Assembly: GCF_021726475.1 (NCBI RefSeq)
Contig: NZ_JAKJRU010000005.1
Coordinates: 310,001-374,000, forward strand
Length of the DNA stretch: 64,000 nucleotides
DNA from: Pseudomonas oligotrophica
GTDB lineage: Bacteria > Pseudomonadota > Gammaproteobacteria > Pseudomonadales > Pseudomonadaceae
Reading direction: 5' to 3'
Part shown: positions 1 to 9,404 of the stretch, in pieces
How the letters are laid out: every line of letters begins with the position of its first letter
Position numbering within the stretch: position 1 is the first letter of the stretch
The notes under the pieces: model-generated
Seen by the model: only the letters and a program-made list of their open reading frames with translations
The model's database searches: none
Told to the model about the DNA's origin: nothing
Position numbers and translations under genes: made by a program

Positions 1-2556
1 CTGGTGCACGCGCAGCTGGTGATGCGGCGCAACCCGCAACAGCCAGCCGGCAAGCTGCCGCCGCTGGAGCTGCATGGCCAGGAACTGGAGCTGATCTCGC
101 TGGCGCTGGACGACCGCGAGCTGGGCCTGGGCGACTACCAGGTCAGCGCCGATACCCTGACCCTGCAGCCGACCGCCGAGCGCTTCGTCATCGACAGCAG
201 CGTGGTGATCCACCCCGAGCGCAACACCGCGCTGGAGGGGCTGTACAAGTCCGGCAAGATGTTCTGCACCCAGTGCGAGGCCGAGGGCTTTCGCAAGATT
301 ACCTACTACCTCGACCGCCCGGACGTGATGAGCACCTTCACCACCACGGTCAGCGCCGACAAGCAGCGCTATCCGATCCTGCTGTCCAACGGCAACCCCC
401 TCGCCAGTGGCGAGGAAGACGACGGCCGGCATTGGGCGACCTGGGAAGATCCGTTCCGCAAGCCGGCCTACCTGTTCGCCCTGGTGGCGGGTGACCTCTG
501 GTGCGTGGAAGACAGCTTCACCACCCTGAGCGGTCGCGAGGTGGCGCTGCGCATCTACGTCGAGCCGGAAAACATCGACAAGTGCCAGCACGCCATGGAC
601 AGCCTGAAGCGCTCGATGAAGTGGGACGAGGAGGTCTACGGCCGCGAGTACGACCTGGACATCTTCATGATCGTCGCGGTCAACGACTTCAACATGGGCG
701 CCATGGAGAACAAGGGCCTCAACATCTTCAACTCCAGCGCCGTGCTGGCGCGCGCCGAAACCGCCACCGATGCCGCGCACCAGCGGGTCGAGGCGATCGT
801 CGCCCACGAGTACTTCCACAACTGGTCGGGCAACCGGGTGACCTGCCGCGACTGGTTCCAGCTCTCGCTCAAGGAAGGCTTCACGGTCTTCCGCGACGCC
901 GGCTTCTCCGCCGATATGAACTCGCCGACGGTCAAGCGCATCGAGGACGTCGCCTACCTGCGCACCTACCAGTTCGCCGAGGACGCCGGCCCCATGGCGC
1001 ATTCGGTGCGCCCGGAGTCGTTCATCGAGATCTCCAACTTCTACACCCTGACCGTCTACGAAAAGGGTGCCGAAGTGGTGCGCATGATCCAGACGCTGCT
1101 CGGCAAGGACGGCTTCCGCAAGGGCAGCGACCTGTACTTCGAGCGCCACGACGGCCAGGCGGTGACCGTCGATGACTTCGTCAAGGCGATGGAGGATGCC
1201 AATGGCGCCGACCTCAGCCAGTTCAAGCGCTGGTACAGCCAGGCCGGCACACCGCGCCTGGCGGTCAGCGAGGAATACGACGCGGCGGCGCAGACCTACC
1301 GCCTGACCTTCCGCCAGAGCTGCCCGCCGACTCCGGGCCAGCCGAGCAAGCAGCCCTTCGTGATTCCCGTCGAGCTGGGCCTGCTGGCCGCCGACGGCAG
1401 CGACCTGCCGCTGCGCCTGGAAGGCGAGGCCGCCGCGCAGGGCCGCAGCCGGGTGCTGGCGGTGACCGAGGCCGAGCAGAGCTTCACCTTCGTCGATGTC
1501 GCCGAGCGCCCGTTGCCGTCCCTGCTGCGCGGCTTTTCCGCGCCGGTGAAGCTGGAGTTCGCCTACGACCGCGACCAGCTGATGTTCCTCATGCAGCACG
1601 ATTCCGATGGCTTCAACCGCTGGGAAGCCGGGCAGCAGCTGTCGGTGCAGGTGCTCGGCGAACTGGTCGGCCAGCACCAGCGCGGCGAAGCCTTGGCGAT
1701 GGACGAGCGCCTGCTCGCTGCACTGCGCACGCTACTGGGTAACGAGAGCCTGGATGCGGCGATGGTCGCCGAGATGCTCTCGCTGCCGAGCGAGGCCTAT
1801 CTCACCGAACTCGCCGAGGTAGCCGACGTCGATGCCATCCACGCGGCCCGCGAGTTCGCCCGCCGGCGCATCGCCGAGGCGCTGTTCGAGCCGCTCTGGC
1901 AGCGCTACCAGGCCAACCGCGCGGTGTCGCGTGCCACGCCCTACGTTGCCACGGCCGAGCACTTCGCCCGCCGCGCGCTGCAGAACATCGCGCTGTCGTA
2001 CCTGATGCTCAGCGAGAAGGCCGAGGTGCTCGAAGCCTGCCTCGAGCAGTTCGACCAGGCCGACAACATGACCGAACGCCTGACCGCGCTGGCCGTGCTG
2101 GTCAATTCGCCGTTCGCCGCCGAGCGCGACCAGGCCCTGGCGGCCTTCGCCGAGCACTTCAAGGACAATCCGCTGGTCATGGACCAGTGGTTCAGCGTGC
2201 AGGCCGGCAGCCCGCTGCCCGGTGGCCTGGAGCGTGTGCGGCACCTGATGAACCACCCGGCGTTCACCCTGAAGAACCCGAACAAGGTGCGCGCGCTGAT
2301 CGGCGCCTTCGCCAACCAGAACCTGGTGAACTTCCACCGCGCCGATGGCTCGGGCTATCGTTTCCTGGCCGACCAGGTCATCACGCTCAACGCGATGAAC
2401 CCGCAGATCGCCTCGCGCCTGCTCGCGCCGCTGACTCGCTGGCGCAAGTACGATGCTGCGCGCCAGGCGCTGATGAAGCACGAGCTGGAACGCATCCTTG
2501 CCTCGGGCGAACTGTCCAGCGACGTCTACGAGGTGGTCAGCAAGAGCCTTGCCTGA
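1..2556 (+). CDS. pepN: Aminopeptidase N (5' end cut by window)
   Basis: Zinc metallopeptidase of the M1 family that removes N-terminal residues from peptides in the cytoplasm. The frame is already open at base 1, and pseudomonad PepN is about 885 residues, so I infer that some 35 N-terminal residues lie outside the window; the GTG at base 4 is not the true start. The substrate-binding GAMEN motif is at 697-711 and the zinc motif HEYFH at 805-819, followed by the SGNRVTCRDWFQLSLKEG stretch carrying the third zinc ligand. The C-terminal alpha-helical domain typical of the E. coli-type enzyme fills the last half. The gene ends 23 bp before a strong intrinsic terminator. Assignment is firm; only the start is missing. 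Confidence 0.96.
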   Translation: MVHAQLVMRRNPQQPAGKLPPLELHGQELELISLALDDRELGLGDYQVSADTLTLQPTAERFVIDSSVVIHPERNTALEGLYKSGKMFCTQCEAEGFRKITYYLDRPDVMSTFTTTVSADKQRYPILLSNGNPLASGEEDDGRHWATWEDPFRKPAYLFALVAGDLWCVEDSFTTLSGREVALRIYVEPENIDKCQHAMDSLKRSMKWDEEVYGREYDLDIFMIVAVNDFNMGAMENKGLNIFNSSAVLARAETATDAAHQRVEAIVAHEYFHNWSGNRVTCRDWFQLSLKEGFTVFRDAGFSADMNSPTVKRIEDVAYLRTYQFAEDAGPMAHSVRPESFIEISNFYTLTVYEKGAEVVRMIQTLLGKDGFRKGSDLYFERHDGQAVTVDDFVKAMEDANGADLSQFKRWYSQAGTPRLAVSEEYDAAAQTYRLTFRQSCPPTPGQPSKQPFVIPVELGLLAADGSDLPLRLEGEAAAQGRSRVLAVTEAEQSFTFVDVAERPLPSLLRGFSAPVKLEFAYDRDQLMFLMQHDSDGFNRWEAGQQLSVQVLGELVGQHQRGEALAMDERLLAALRTLLGNESLDAAMVAEMLSLPSEAYLTELAEVADVDAIHAAREFARRRIAEALFEPLWQRYQANRAVSRATPYVATAEHFARRALQNIALSYLMLSEKAEVLEACLEQFDQADNMTERLTALAVLVNSPFAAERDQALAAFAEHFKDNPLVMDQWFSVQAGSPLPGGLERVRHLMNHPAFTLKNPNKVRALIGAFANQNLVNFHRADGSGYRFLADQVITLNAMNPQIASRLLAPLTRWRKYDAARQALMKHELERILASGELSSDVYEVVSKSLA

Positions 2557-2578
2557 CGGCCAGGGAACCGGCGCAGAA

Positions 2579-2609
2579 GGCCGATCGCGTCCCGCGGTCG
2601 GCCTTTTTT
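2579..2609 (+). terminator. Intrinsic terminator of pepN
   Basis: An 11-bp stem with one mismatch (GGCCGATCGCG / CGCGGTCGGCC) around a three-base loop is followed directly by a run of six T, 23 bp after the pepN stop. Confidence 0.88.
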
Positions 2610-2764
2610 GCATCTGCAGATCGGTGCCGGGGCCCCGCCAGCCATGGGCTGGAGCGTTAACAAAACATAACGTCGCGCCAATTGTACGGCTTGGGGAAAG
2701 CTGGCTAGATGGCCCTGCCTGGTAAAAACCGGGACTTACCTAAATAAGAATAAAGGGGGTATGT

Positions 2765-3847
2765 ATGCGTGAGCCCGTTTCGCGGCGCACACCGTTCGGC
2801 CACGTTCCGGCCAGCGCCCGCCAGGGGGCCTTCGGCCTCGTCGGCGCACTTTCGCTCTGCGCGACGATCTCGCTTGCGTTGCTGGGCGCCGCTCCCGCCC
2901 AGGCCCAGGCGGTGGCCGATCCGCAGATCCGCTATTCCATCGAATCACGCAAGGCATCCTCCAGCCTGCTGCTCGACGTGGCCAGGGCCGGCGACCGGCT
3001 GGTGGCGGTCGGCGATCGCGGGCACGTGCTGTATTCCGACGACGAAGGGCGCAACTGGACGCAGGCCAAGGTGCCGACCCGGCAGATGCTCACCGCCATC
3101 TACTTCATCGACGCCAGCCATGGCTGGGCCGTGGGCCACGATGCGCTGATCCTCGCCACCCGCGATGGCGGCCAGAGCTGGACGGTGCAGTACGAGGAGC
3201 GCGAGCGCGAGGCGCCGCTGCTCGACGTCTGGTTCGGCGACACGCGGCACGGCCTGGCGGTCGGCGCCTACGGGGCGCTGCTCGAGACCACCGACGGCGG
3301 GCAGAACTGGGAAGACGTCAGCGACCGCCTCGACAACGAGGATGGCTTCCACCTCAACGCCATCGCCCAGGTCGGCGAGAACGGCCTGTTCATCGTCGGC
3401 GAGATGGGCGGCATCTACCGCTCGCGTGATCGCGGGCAGAGCTGGGAAGCGCTCGAATCGCCCTACGACGGCTCCTTCTTCGGCGTGCTCGGCGGCAACG
3501 ACCCCGAGGTGGTGCTCGCCTACGGCCTGCGCGGCCACCTGTTCCGCTCCACCGACTTCGGCGACAGCTGGCAGCAGATCCGCTTGCAGAACGGCGGCGG
3601 CAATCCGCTGGAGGCCGGCCTGGCCGACGGCAACCGCCTGGCCGACGGCCGGGTGGTGATCGTCGGGCACGGCGGCAGCGTGCTGACCAGCGCCGACCAG
3701 GGCCGTACCTTCACCTATCACAGCCGGCCGGATCGACTGTCCCTGGCCGGTGTCATCGCAGACAAGCAGGGCAACCTCGTCCTCGTCGGCCAGGGTGGCG
3801 TACGCCTCGCCACGCCGACCGGCGCGGAACTGGCGCAACAACAATAA
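2765..3847 (+). CDS. YCF48/HCF136-like beta-propeller, exported
   Basis: Predicted secreted or periplasmic beta-propeller protein of 360 residues. A long signal peptide (hydrophobic core LSLCATISLALLG, AQAQA cleavage region near residue 49) precedes repeated blade motifs of the type GWAVG...DGGQSW (for example TRDGGQSW, TTDGGQNW, SRDRGQSW, STDFGDSW), the signature of the YCF48/photosystem II stability factor family. The start ATG follows a strong AAGGGGG site at 2752-2758. The RND-type transporter gene begins 22 bp downstream, so the two are probably one transcription unit and the propeller may be the periplasmic partner of the transporter. Substrate unknown. From memory, such pairs often sit with DUF1302 and DUF1329 genes, which are not present here. 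Confidence 0.85.
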   Translation: MREPVSRRTPFGHVPASARQGAFGLVGALSLCATISLALLGAAPAQAQAVADPQIRYSIESRKASSSLLLDVARAGDRLVAVGDRGHVLYSDDEGRNWTQAKVPTRQMLTAIYFIDASHGWAVGHDALILATRDGGQSWTVQYEEREREAPLLDVWFGDTRHGLAVGAYGALLETTDGGQNWEDVSDRLDNEDGFHLNAIAQVGENGLFIVGEMGGIYRSRDRGQSWEALESPYDGSFFGVLGGNDPEVVLAYGLRGHLFRSTDFGDSWQQIRLQNGGGNPLEAGLADGNRLADGRVVIVGHGGSVLTSADQGRTFTYHSRPDRLSLAGVIADKQGNLVLVGQGGVRLATPTGAELAQQQ

Positions 3848-3869
3848 GCAAGCCGGGAGTTCTCCACGC

Positions 3870-6245
3870 ATGAGCCAACATCAGCAACGACCGGCGTCGC
3901 TCCTCGAGCGCCTGGTATTCAACAATCGCCCGGCGGTGATCTTCATCTGCCTGCTGATCAGCATCGTGCTGTTCTACCAGGCCGCCCAGGTGCGCCCGGA
4001 AACCAGCTTCGAGAAGATGATCCCGCTGGGGCATCCCTACATCCAGAAGATGCTCGAGCATCGCAACGACCTGGCCAACCTGGGCAACACGGTGCGCATC
4101 TCAGTCGAGGCGACCGAGGGCGACATCTTCACCAAGGAGTACATGGAGACGCTGCGGCAGATCCACGACGAGGTGTTCTACATCCCCGGGGTCGACCGTT
4201 CGAACCTCAAGTCGCTGTGGAGCCCGAGCGTGCGCTGGACGGCGGTCACCGAGGAAGGCTTCGCCGGCGGTGAGGTGATTCCGCAGACCTATGACGGCTC
4301 GGAACAGAGCCTCGAGGACCTGCGCGACAACGTGCTGCGCTCCGGGCAGATCGGCCGCCTGGTGGCCAACAACTTCAAGTCGAGCATCGTCGACGTGCCG
4401 CTGATGGAGTCCTACCCGGACCCGGAAGACCCCAGCCGGCAGATCAAGCTGGACTACCAGCAGTTCTCCCATGAGCTGGAGAACAAGATCCGCGAGAAGT
4501 ACCAGGCGCAGAACCCGAACGTCGAGGTGCACATCATCGGCTTCGCCAAGAAGGTCGGCGACCTGATCGACGGGCTGGTGGGCGTGGCGCTGTTCTTCAT
4601 CGTCGCGATCGGCGTCACCTTCCTGCTGCTGCTGTGGTTCACCCGCTGCGTGAAGAGCACGGTCGCGGTGCTGGTCACCACGCTGATCGCCGTGGTCTGG
4701 CAGCTCGGCCTGCTACACACCCTGGGCTTCGGGCTCGATCCCTACTCGATGCTGGTGCCGTTCCTGGTATTCGCCATCGGCATTTCCCACGGCGTGCAGA
4801 AGATCAACGGCATCGCCATCGCCTCGGGGCAGACCACCGACCCGCTGGCCGCGGCGCGCATGGCCTTCCGCCAGCTGTTCGTCCCAGGCATGGTCGCGCT
4901 GCTGTCCGATGCGGTGGGCTTCGTCACCCTGCTGCTGATCGACATCGGCGTGATCCGCGAGCTGGCCATTGGCGCCTCGCTGGGCGTCGCGGTGATCATC
5001 CTGACCAACCTGATCCTGCTGCCGGTGACCATCTCCTACCTGGGCATCAGCCAGAAGGCGATCAAGCAGAGCCGCGAGGAAGCCGCCAAGGACCATCCGT
5101 TCTGGCGCGCGCTGTCGAACTTCGCCAGCCCGACGGTGGCGCCGATCTCCATCTGCATCGCCGTGCTGGCGCTGGCGGGCGGCCTCTGGTACGGGCAGAA
5201 CCTGAAGATCGGCGACCTCGACCAGGGCGCGCCGGAGCTGCACCCGGATTCGCGCTACAACCTGGACAACGACTTCGTCATCAGCAACTACTCCACCAGC
5301 TCCGACGTGCTGGTGATCATGGTCAAGACCGCGCCGGAAGGCTGCTCGCACTACGACACGCTGTCGGCCATGGACGAGCTGATGTGGCGCATGGAGAACA
5401 CCGCGGGCGTGCAGTCGGCGGTGTCGATGGTCACGGTGGCGCGCCAGGGCATCAAGGGCATGAACGAGGGCAGCCTCAAGTGGGAGACGCTGTCGCGCAA
5501 CCCGCACGTGCTGAACAACTCCATCGCCCGCGCCGAAGGCATGTACAACAGCGACTGCTCGCTGGCACCGGTGCTGGTGTTCCTCAATGACCACAAGGCC
5601 GAGACGCTGGACCACGTGGTCGCCACGGCCCGCGAGTTCGCCGAGGAGAACAACCGCGAGGGGCTGGAGTTCGTGCTTGCCGCCGGCAATGCCGGTATCG
5701 AGGCGGCGACCAACGAGGTGATCGCCGAATCCGAGATCACCATGCTGATCGCGGTCTACGCGGCGGTGAGCTTCATGTGCCTGCTGACCTTCCGCTCCGT
5801 CGCGGCGACCCTCTGCGTGATCCTGCCGCTGGTGCTGACCTCGATCCTCGGTAATGCGCTGATGGCCTTCATGGGCATTGGCGTGAAGGTGGCCACCCTG
5901 CCGGTGATCGCCCTGGGCGTGGGCATCGGCGTGGACTACGGCATCTACATCTACAGCCGCCTGGAGAGCTACCTGCGCCAGGGCATGACCCTGCAGGAAG
6001 CCTACTACCAGACGCTGAAGTCGACCGGCAAGGCGGTGGTGTTCACCGGAATCTGCCTGGCCATCGGCGTGGTGACCTGGGTGTTCTCGGCGATCAAGTT
6101 CCAGGCCGACATGGGCCTGATGCTGACCTTCATGTTCCTCTGGAACATGGTCGGCGCGATCTGGCTGCTGCCGGCACTGGCGCGCTTCCTGATCAAGCCG
6201 GAGAAGCTGGCCGGCAAGGTGGGCGGTCCGGCGCTGGTGAACTGA
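3870..6245 (+). CDS. RND/MMPL superfamily transporter
   Basis: Inner-membrane transporter of 791 residues with the RND duplicated layout: one TM helix near residue 20, a large periplasmic loop, five to six TM segments (VALFFIVAIGVTFLLLLWF onward), a second periplasmic loop, and a second TM bundle with GVGIGVDYGIYIYSRL, a conserved permease motif. ATG at 3870 is chosen because it follows a GGGAG site and gives the N-terminus MSQHQQRP; the frame stays open further upstream into the preceding gene. It belongs to the hydrophobe/lipid-export (MMPL-like) branch rather than the AcrB branch: it is shorter and lacks neighbouring membrane-fusion and outer-membrane genes. Cargo cannot be told from sequence. 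It forms a pair with the upstream propeller protein. Confidence 0.85.
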   Translation: MSQHQQRPASLLERLVFNNRPAVIFICLLISIVLFYQAAQVRPETSFEKMIPLGHPYIQKMLEHRNDLANLGNTVRISVEATEGDIFTKEYMETLRQIHDEVFYIPGVDRSNLKSLWSPSVRWTAVTEEGFAGGEVIPQTYDGSEQSLEDLRDNVLRSGQIGRLVANNFKSSIVDVPLMESYPDPEDPSRQIKLDYQQFSHELENKIREKYQAQNPNVEVHIIGFAKKVGDLIDGLVGVALFFIVAIGVTFLLLLWFTRCVKSTVAVLVTTLIAVVWQLGLLHTLGFGLDPYSMLVPFLVFAIGISHGVQKINGIAIASGQTTDPLAAARMAFRQLFVPGMVALLSDAVGFVTLLLIDIGVIRELAIGASLGVAVIILTNLILLPVTISYLGISQKAIKQSREEAAKDHPFWRALSNFASPTVAPISICIAVLALAGGLWYGQNLKIGDLDQGAPELHPDSRYNLDNDFVISNYSTSSDVLVIMVKTAPEGCSHYDTLSAMDELMWRMENTAGVQSAVSMVTVARQGIKGMNEGSLKWETLSRNPHVLNNSIARAEGMYNSDCSLAPVLVFLNDHKAETLDHVVATAREFAEENNREGLEFVLAAGNAGIEAATNEVIAESEITMLIAVYAAVSFMCLLTFRSVAATLCVILPLVLTSILGNALMAFMGIGVKVATLPVIALGVGIGVDYGIYIYSRLESYLRQGMTLQEAYYQTLKSTGKAVVFTGICLAIGVVTWVFSAIKFQADMGLMLTFMFLWNMVGAIWLLPALARFLIKPEKLAGKVGGPALVN

Positions 6246-6266
6246 CGGCAGGTCGCGCAGGACCGG

Positions 6267-6300
6267 AGGCCCGCATCGAAGGATGCGGGCCTCTTTGCTT
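6267..6300 (+). terminator. Intrinsic terminator of the RND transporter gene
   Basis: An 11-bp perfect stem (AGGCCCGCATC / GATGCGGGCCT) with loop GAAG is followed by the T-rich stretch CTTTGCTTT, 22 bp after the stop codon. Confidence 0.85.
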
Positions 6301-6324
6301 TCCAGCAGGGTCACTCAAGGCATA

Positions 6325-6360
6325 AGGCAAAACGCCCCGAGCAGTCGGGGCGTTTTGCCT
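6325..6360 (-). terminator. Terminator of the nuo operon (bidirectional)
   Basis: A perfect 16-bp inverted repeat at 6325-6340 and 6345-6360 with loop GCAG lies 13 bp beyond the nuoN stop. The arms begin and end with A/T runs (AAAACG / CGTTTT), so it can terminate from either side and also backs up the terminator at 6267. Confidence 0.9.
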
Positions 6361-6373
6361 GCAGGCCTCGCGC

Positions 6374-7843
6374 TCAGAGCGCCGCGAGGCCGGCCTGCTG
6401 CACCAGTTCCAGCAGCGGCTGCGGGTAGACGCCAAGGAAGAACGCCAGCAGTGCGATCGCCAGCAGCATCACGCCACCGGCACGCTGGCCCCAGTCGAAC
6501 GGCGCATCGTGACGGCGCAGCCCCGGCTCGACGAGAAACAGCGTGACCATCACCCGCAGGTAGTAATACAGGCCGATGGCGCTGCCGGCGATGAGCGCAC
6601 CGATCAGCCACCACTGGCGCGACTCGACACCGGTGGCCACCACGTAGAACTTGCCGATGAAGCCAGCCGTCAGCGGAATGCCGGCCAAGGACAGCATCAT
6701 CACCGTGAGCACCGCGGTCAGGTACGGCCTGCGCCAGAACAGCCCGCGGTATTCGTACAGCGCATCGGCATCGCGGCCCTGGAAGGGGCTGGACATCAGG
6801 GTGATCACGCCGAACGCACCGAGGCTGGTGAGCACGTAGGTGGCCAGGTAGACGCCGATGGCCTCCACCGCCAGGCCGTCGCTGGCGATCAGTGCCACCA
6901 GCAGGTAACCGAAGTGGGCGATGGAGGAGTAGCCGAGCAGGCGCTTGAGGTTGCTCTGGTTCAGCGCCAGCAGGTTACCGCCGAGGATCGAGGCAATGGC
7001 GATCAGGCCCAGGGCATCGTTCAGCCAGCCGCCGCTGGTGGCCGGCGAGAGCTGGTAGAGGCGCAGCAGCACGGCGAACACCGCGACCTTGCTGGCCGTG
7101 GCGAGGAATGCCGAGACCGGCGCCGGCGCGCCCTCGTAGACGTCCGGCGTCCACAGGTGGAAGGGTACCAGCGAGAGCTTGAAGCCAAGGCCGATCAGCA
7201 TCAGGCCGATGCCGGCCTGCACCAGCGGCGAGGCGCCCTGGGCGGCGAGGCTGGTGCCGATCTCGACGAACACCAGGCTGCCGGACTCGGCATACATCAG
7301 CGCCATGCCGAACAGCAGGAAGGCACTGCCGGCGGCCGACAGCACCATGTACTTGATGCCGGCCTCCAGCGAGCGGCGGTTGAAGAAGGCGTAGGCCACC
7401 AGCCCGTAGACCGGCACCGAAAGCAGTTCCAGGCCGATGAACAGGCCGGCCAGGTGCCGTGCGCAGACCAGCACCAGGCCGCCGGCCGCCGACAGCAGCA
7501 TCAGCAGGTAGAGCTCCTCGCGGTTGCCGGGGAAGCCCTCGGCGCCGGGCTTCTCACCCAGGTAGGCATGCGCCAGGGTCACGCAGGCAAGCGTCGCCAG
7601 CAGGATCAGCGCCATGTAGAAGTAGGCAAAGCTGTCGAGCTGCAGCAGCGTGGTGACCTGCAGCGCCAGCGGCTGGTGGGCGACCGGGATCGAGAGCAGC
7701 GCGAGTACCAGGCCCGCGGCGCTGAGCACGAAGCTCAGGCCATGGTTGCGCCGCCAGGCGATGGCCAGCATCACCACCACCAGGGTGGCGCTGACGATCA
7801 GCAACGGCAGCAGGGCGATGAAGTGTTGTGCAGTGAATTCCAT
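6374..7843 (-). CDS. nuoN: NADH-quinone oxidoreductase subunit N
   Basis: Antiporter-like membrane subunit of complex I (ND2 homologue), 489 residues, about 14 TM helices. It forms one of the proton channels in the membrane arm. The start giving [15 protein letters not shown] at 7843 is preferred to an in-frame upstream codon because it matches the usual length and leaves 7 bp to the nuoM stop. Conserved features include a lysine-containing helix ([21 protein letters not shown]) and the broken-helix region. Last gene of the operon, just before the terminator. Confidence 0.95.
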   Translation of the reverse strand: MEFTAQHFIALLPLLIVSATLVVVMLAIAWRRNHGLSFVLSAAGLVLALLSIPVAHQPLALQVTTLLQLDSFAYFYMALILLATLACVTLAHAYLGEKPGAEGFPGNREELYLLMLLSAAGGLVLVCARHLAGLFIGLELLSVPVYGLVAYAFFNRRSLEAGIKYMVLSAAGSAFLLFGMALMYAESGSLVFVEIGTSLAAQGASPLVQAGIGLMLIGLGFKLSLVPFHLWTPDVYEGAPAPVSAFLATASKVAVFAVLLRLYQLSPATSGGWLNDALGLIAIASILGGNLLALNQSNLKRLLGYSSIAHFGYLLVALIASDGLAVEAIGVYLATYVLTSLGAFGVITLMSSPFQGRDADALYEYRGLFWRRPYLTAVLTVMMLSLAGIPLTAGFIGKFYVVATGVESRQWWLIGALIAGSAIGLYYYLRVMVTLFLVEPGLRRHDAPFDWGQRAGGVMLLAIALLAFFLGVYPQPLLELVQQAGLAAL

Positions 7844-7850
7844 AGCGCGA

Positions 7851-9383
7851 CTACCGGGCCGAAACGAGAGGGGAGAGGGCGGATCCGATCCACTGCTGCA
7901 CACCGTTCATGGTCGCCAGCGAGGTGTCGAAGACCGGCTGCGGATAGACGCCGAGCAGCACCAGCAGTGCGGCGAGCAGCAGGATCATGCCGACCTCGCG
8001 GGCGTCCATGCCGGCCAGTGCGGCGTCGCTACGGGCCGGGCCGAAATGTGCGCGATGAACCATCGCCAGCGAATAGATCGAGGCCAGCACCACGCCGAAC
8101 GTCGCCATTACCACCACCCAGGGCGCCTGGGCGAAGGCACCGAACAGCACGACGAACTCGCCGACGAAGTTGCCGGTGCCCGGCAGGCCGAGCGAGGCGG
8201 CGGCGAAGAACAGGCTCAGCGCCGGCAGCCACGGCAGCCGCGACCAGAGGCCGCCCATCTCGCGCAGGTCTCGCGTATGCAGGCGCTCGTAGAGCTGGCC
8301 GCAGAGGATGAACAGCGCGGCAGCCGACAGGCCGTGGGCGATCATCAGCACCACCGCGCCTTGCAGCGCCAGCTCGCTGCCCGAGTAGATGCCGATCAGC
8401 ACGAAGCCCATGTGCGAGATGCTCGAGTAGGCCACCAGGCGCTTGATGTCGCTCTGCGCGAACGACAGCAGGGCGCCGTAGAAGATGCCGATCAGGCCCA
8501 GCGCCATGGCGATCGGGGCGAACTCCACCGAGGCATTGGGGAACAGCGGCAGGGCGAAGCGGATCATGCCGTAGGCGGCGGTCTTGAGCAGGATGCCGGC
8601 CAGGTCGACGGAGCCTGCGGTCGGCGCCTGGGCGTGGGCGTCGGGCAGCCAGGCGTGCAGCGGGACGATGGGAAACTTCACCGCAAAGGCGATGAAGAAG
8701 CCGAGCATCAGCAGGTACTCGATCGCCGGGTCGAGCTGGGCCTTGAGCAGCAGGGCGTAGTCGAAGGTCAGTACCCCGGTGTTGCTGTAGTTGACCAGCA
8801 CCAGGCCGAGGATGGCGACCAGCATGATCAGGCCGCTGGCCTGGGTATAGATGAAGAACTTGGTCGCCGCGTTGATCCGCGAACGCTTGTTCTCGTTGGA
8901 GCTGTGACCCCAGAGCGCGATGAGGAAGTACATCGGCACCAGCATCATTTCCCAGAAGAAGAAGAACAGGAACAGGTCGAGCGCGAGGAACACGCCGACC
9001 ACGCCGCCGAGGATCCACATCAGGTTGAGGTGGAAGAAGCCGACGTGGCGCTGGATCTCCTTCCACGAGCAGAGCACCGAGAGCACGCCGAGCACGCCGG
9101 TGAGCAGCACCATCAGCAACGACAGGCCGTCCAGCGCCAGGTGCAGGTTGATGCCGAAGCGCTCGATCCAGGCGTGCTTGAATTCCAGCGGCCAGCTGGC
9201 GGCGGCGTCCGGGCGCGGGGCGAAGCTGTAGTCACCCGAGCCCCACAGCCAGAGGCCGAGGCCGAACAGCAGGGCCATGGTGAACAGGGCGATCCAGCGC
9301 GGCAGGGTCTGGTCGAAGCGCTCGACCAGCCAGCAGAGCAGGCCACCGATGAAGGGAATCAGGATTAGCCAGGGCAGAATCAC
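7851..9383 (-). CDS. nuoM: NADH-quinone oxidoreductase subunit M
   Basis: Antiporter-like membrane subunit of complex I (ND4 homologue), 510 residues, about 14 TM helices. Proton-channel residues lie in conserved segments such as [19 protein letters not shown] (the conserved TM glutamate), [23 protein letters not shown] (channel lysine) and [14 protein letters not shown]. The length matches the family and the gene sits in the canonical L-M-N order, 21 bp after nuoL. Confidence 0.96.
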   Translation of the reverse strand: MILPWLILIPFIGGLLCWLVERFDQTLPRWIALFTMALLFGLGLWLWGSGDYSFAPRPDAAASWPLEFKHAWIERFGINLHLALDGLSLLMVLLTGVLGVLSVLCSWKEIQRHVGFFHLNLMWILGGVVGVFLALDLFLFFFFWEMMLVPMYFLIALWGHSSNENKRSRINAATKFFIYTQASGLIMLVAILGLVLVNYSNTGVLTFDYALLLKAQLDPAIEYLLMLGFFIAFAVKFPIVPLHAWLPDAHAQAPTAGSVDLAGILLKTAAYGMIRFALPLFPNASVEFAPIAMALGLIGIFYGALLSFAQSDIKRLVAYSSISHMGFVLIGIYSGSELALQGAVVLMIAHGLSAAALFILCGQLYERLHTRDLREMGGLWSRLPWLPALSLFFAAASLGLPGTGNFVGEFVVLFGAFAQAPWVVVMATFGVVLASIYSLAMVHRAHFGPARSDAALAGMDAREVGMILLLAALLVLLGVYPQPVFDTSLATMNGVQQWIGSALSPLVSAR

Positions 9384-9404
9384 GATTGATGGTCCTTAGG
9401 CAAG

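Noticed and set aside
6509..9368. Long plus-strand frames over nuoN and nuoM
   Set aside because: Low-complexity Q/E/H/R-rich products and no start signals; the minus strand encodes conserved membrane subunits.
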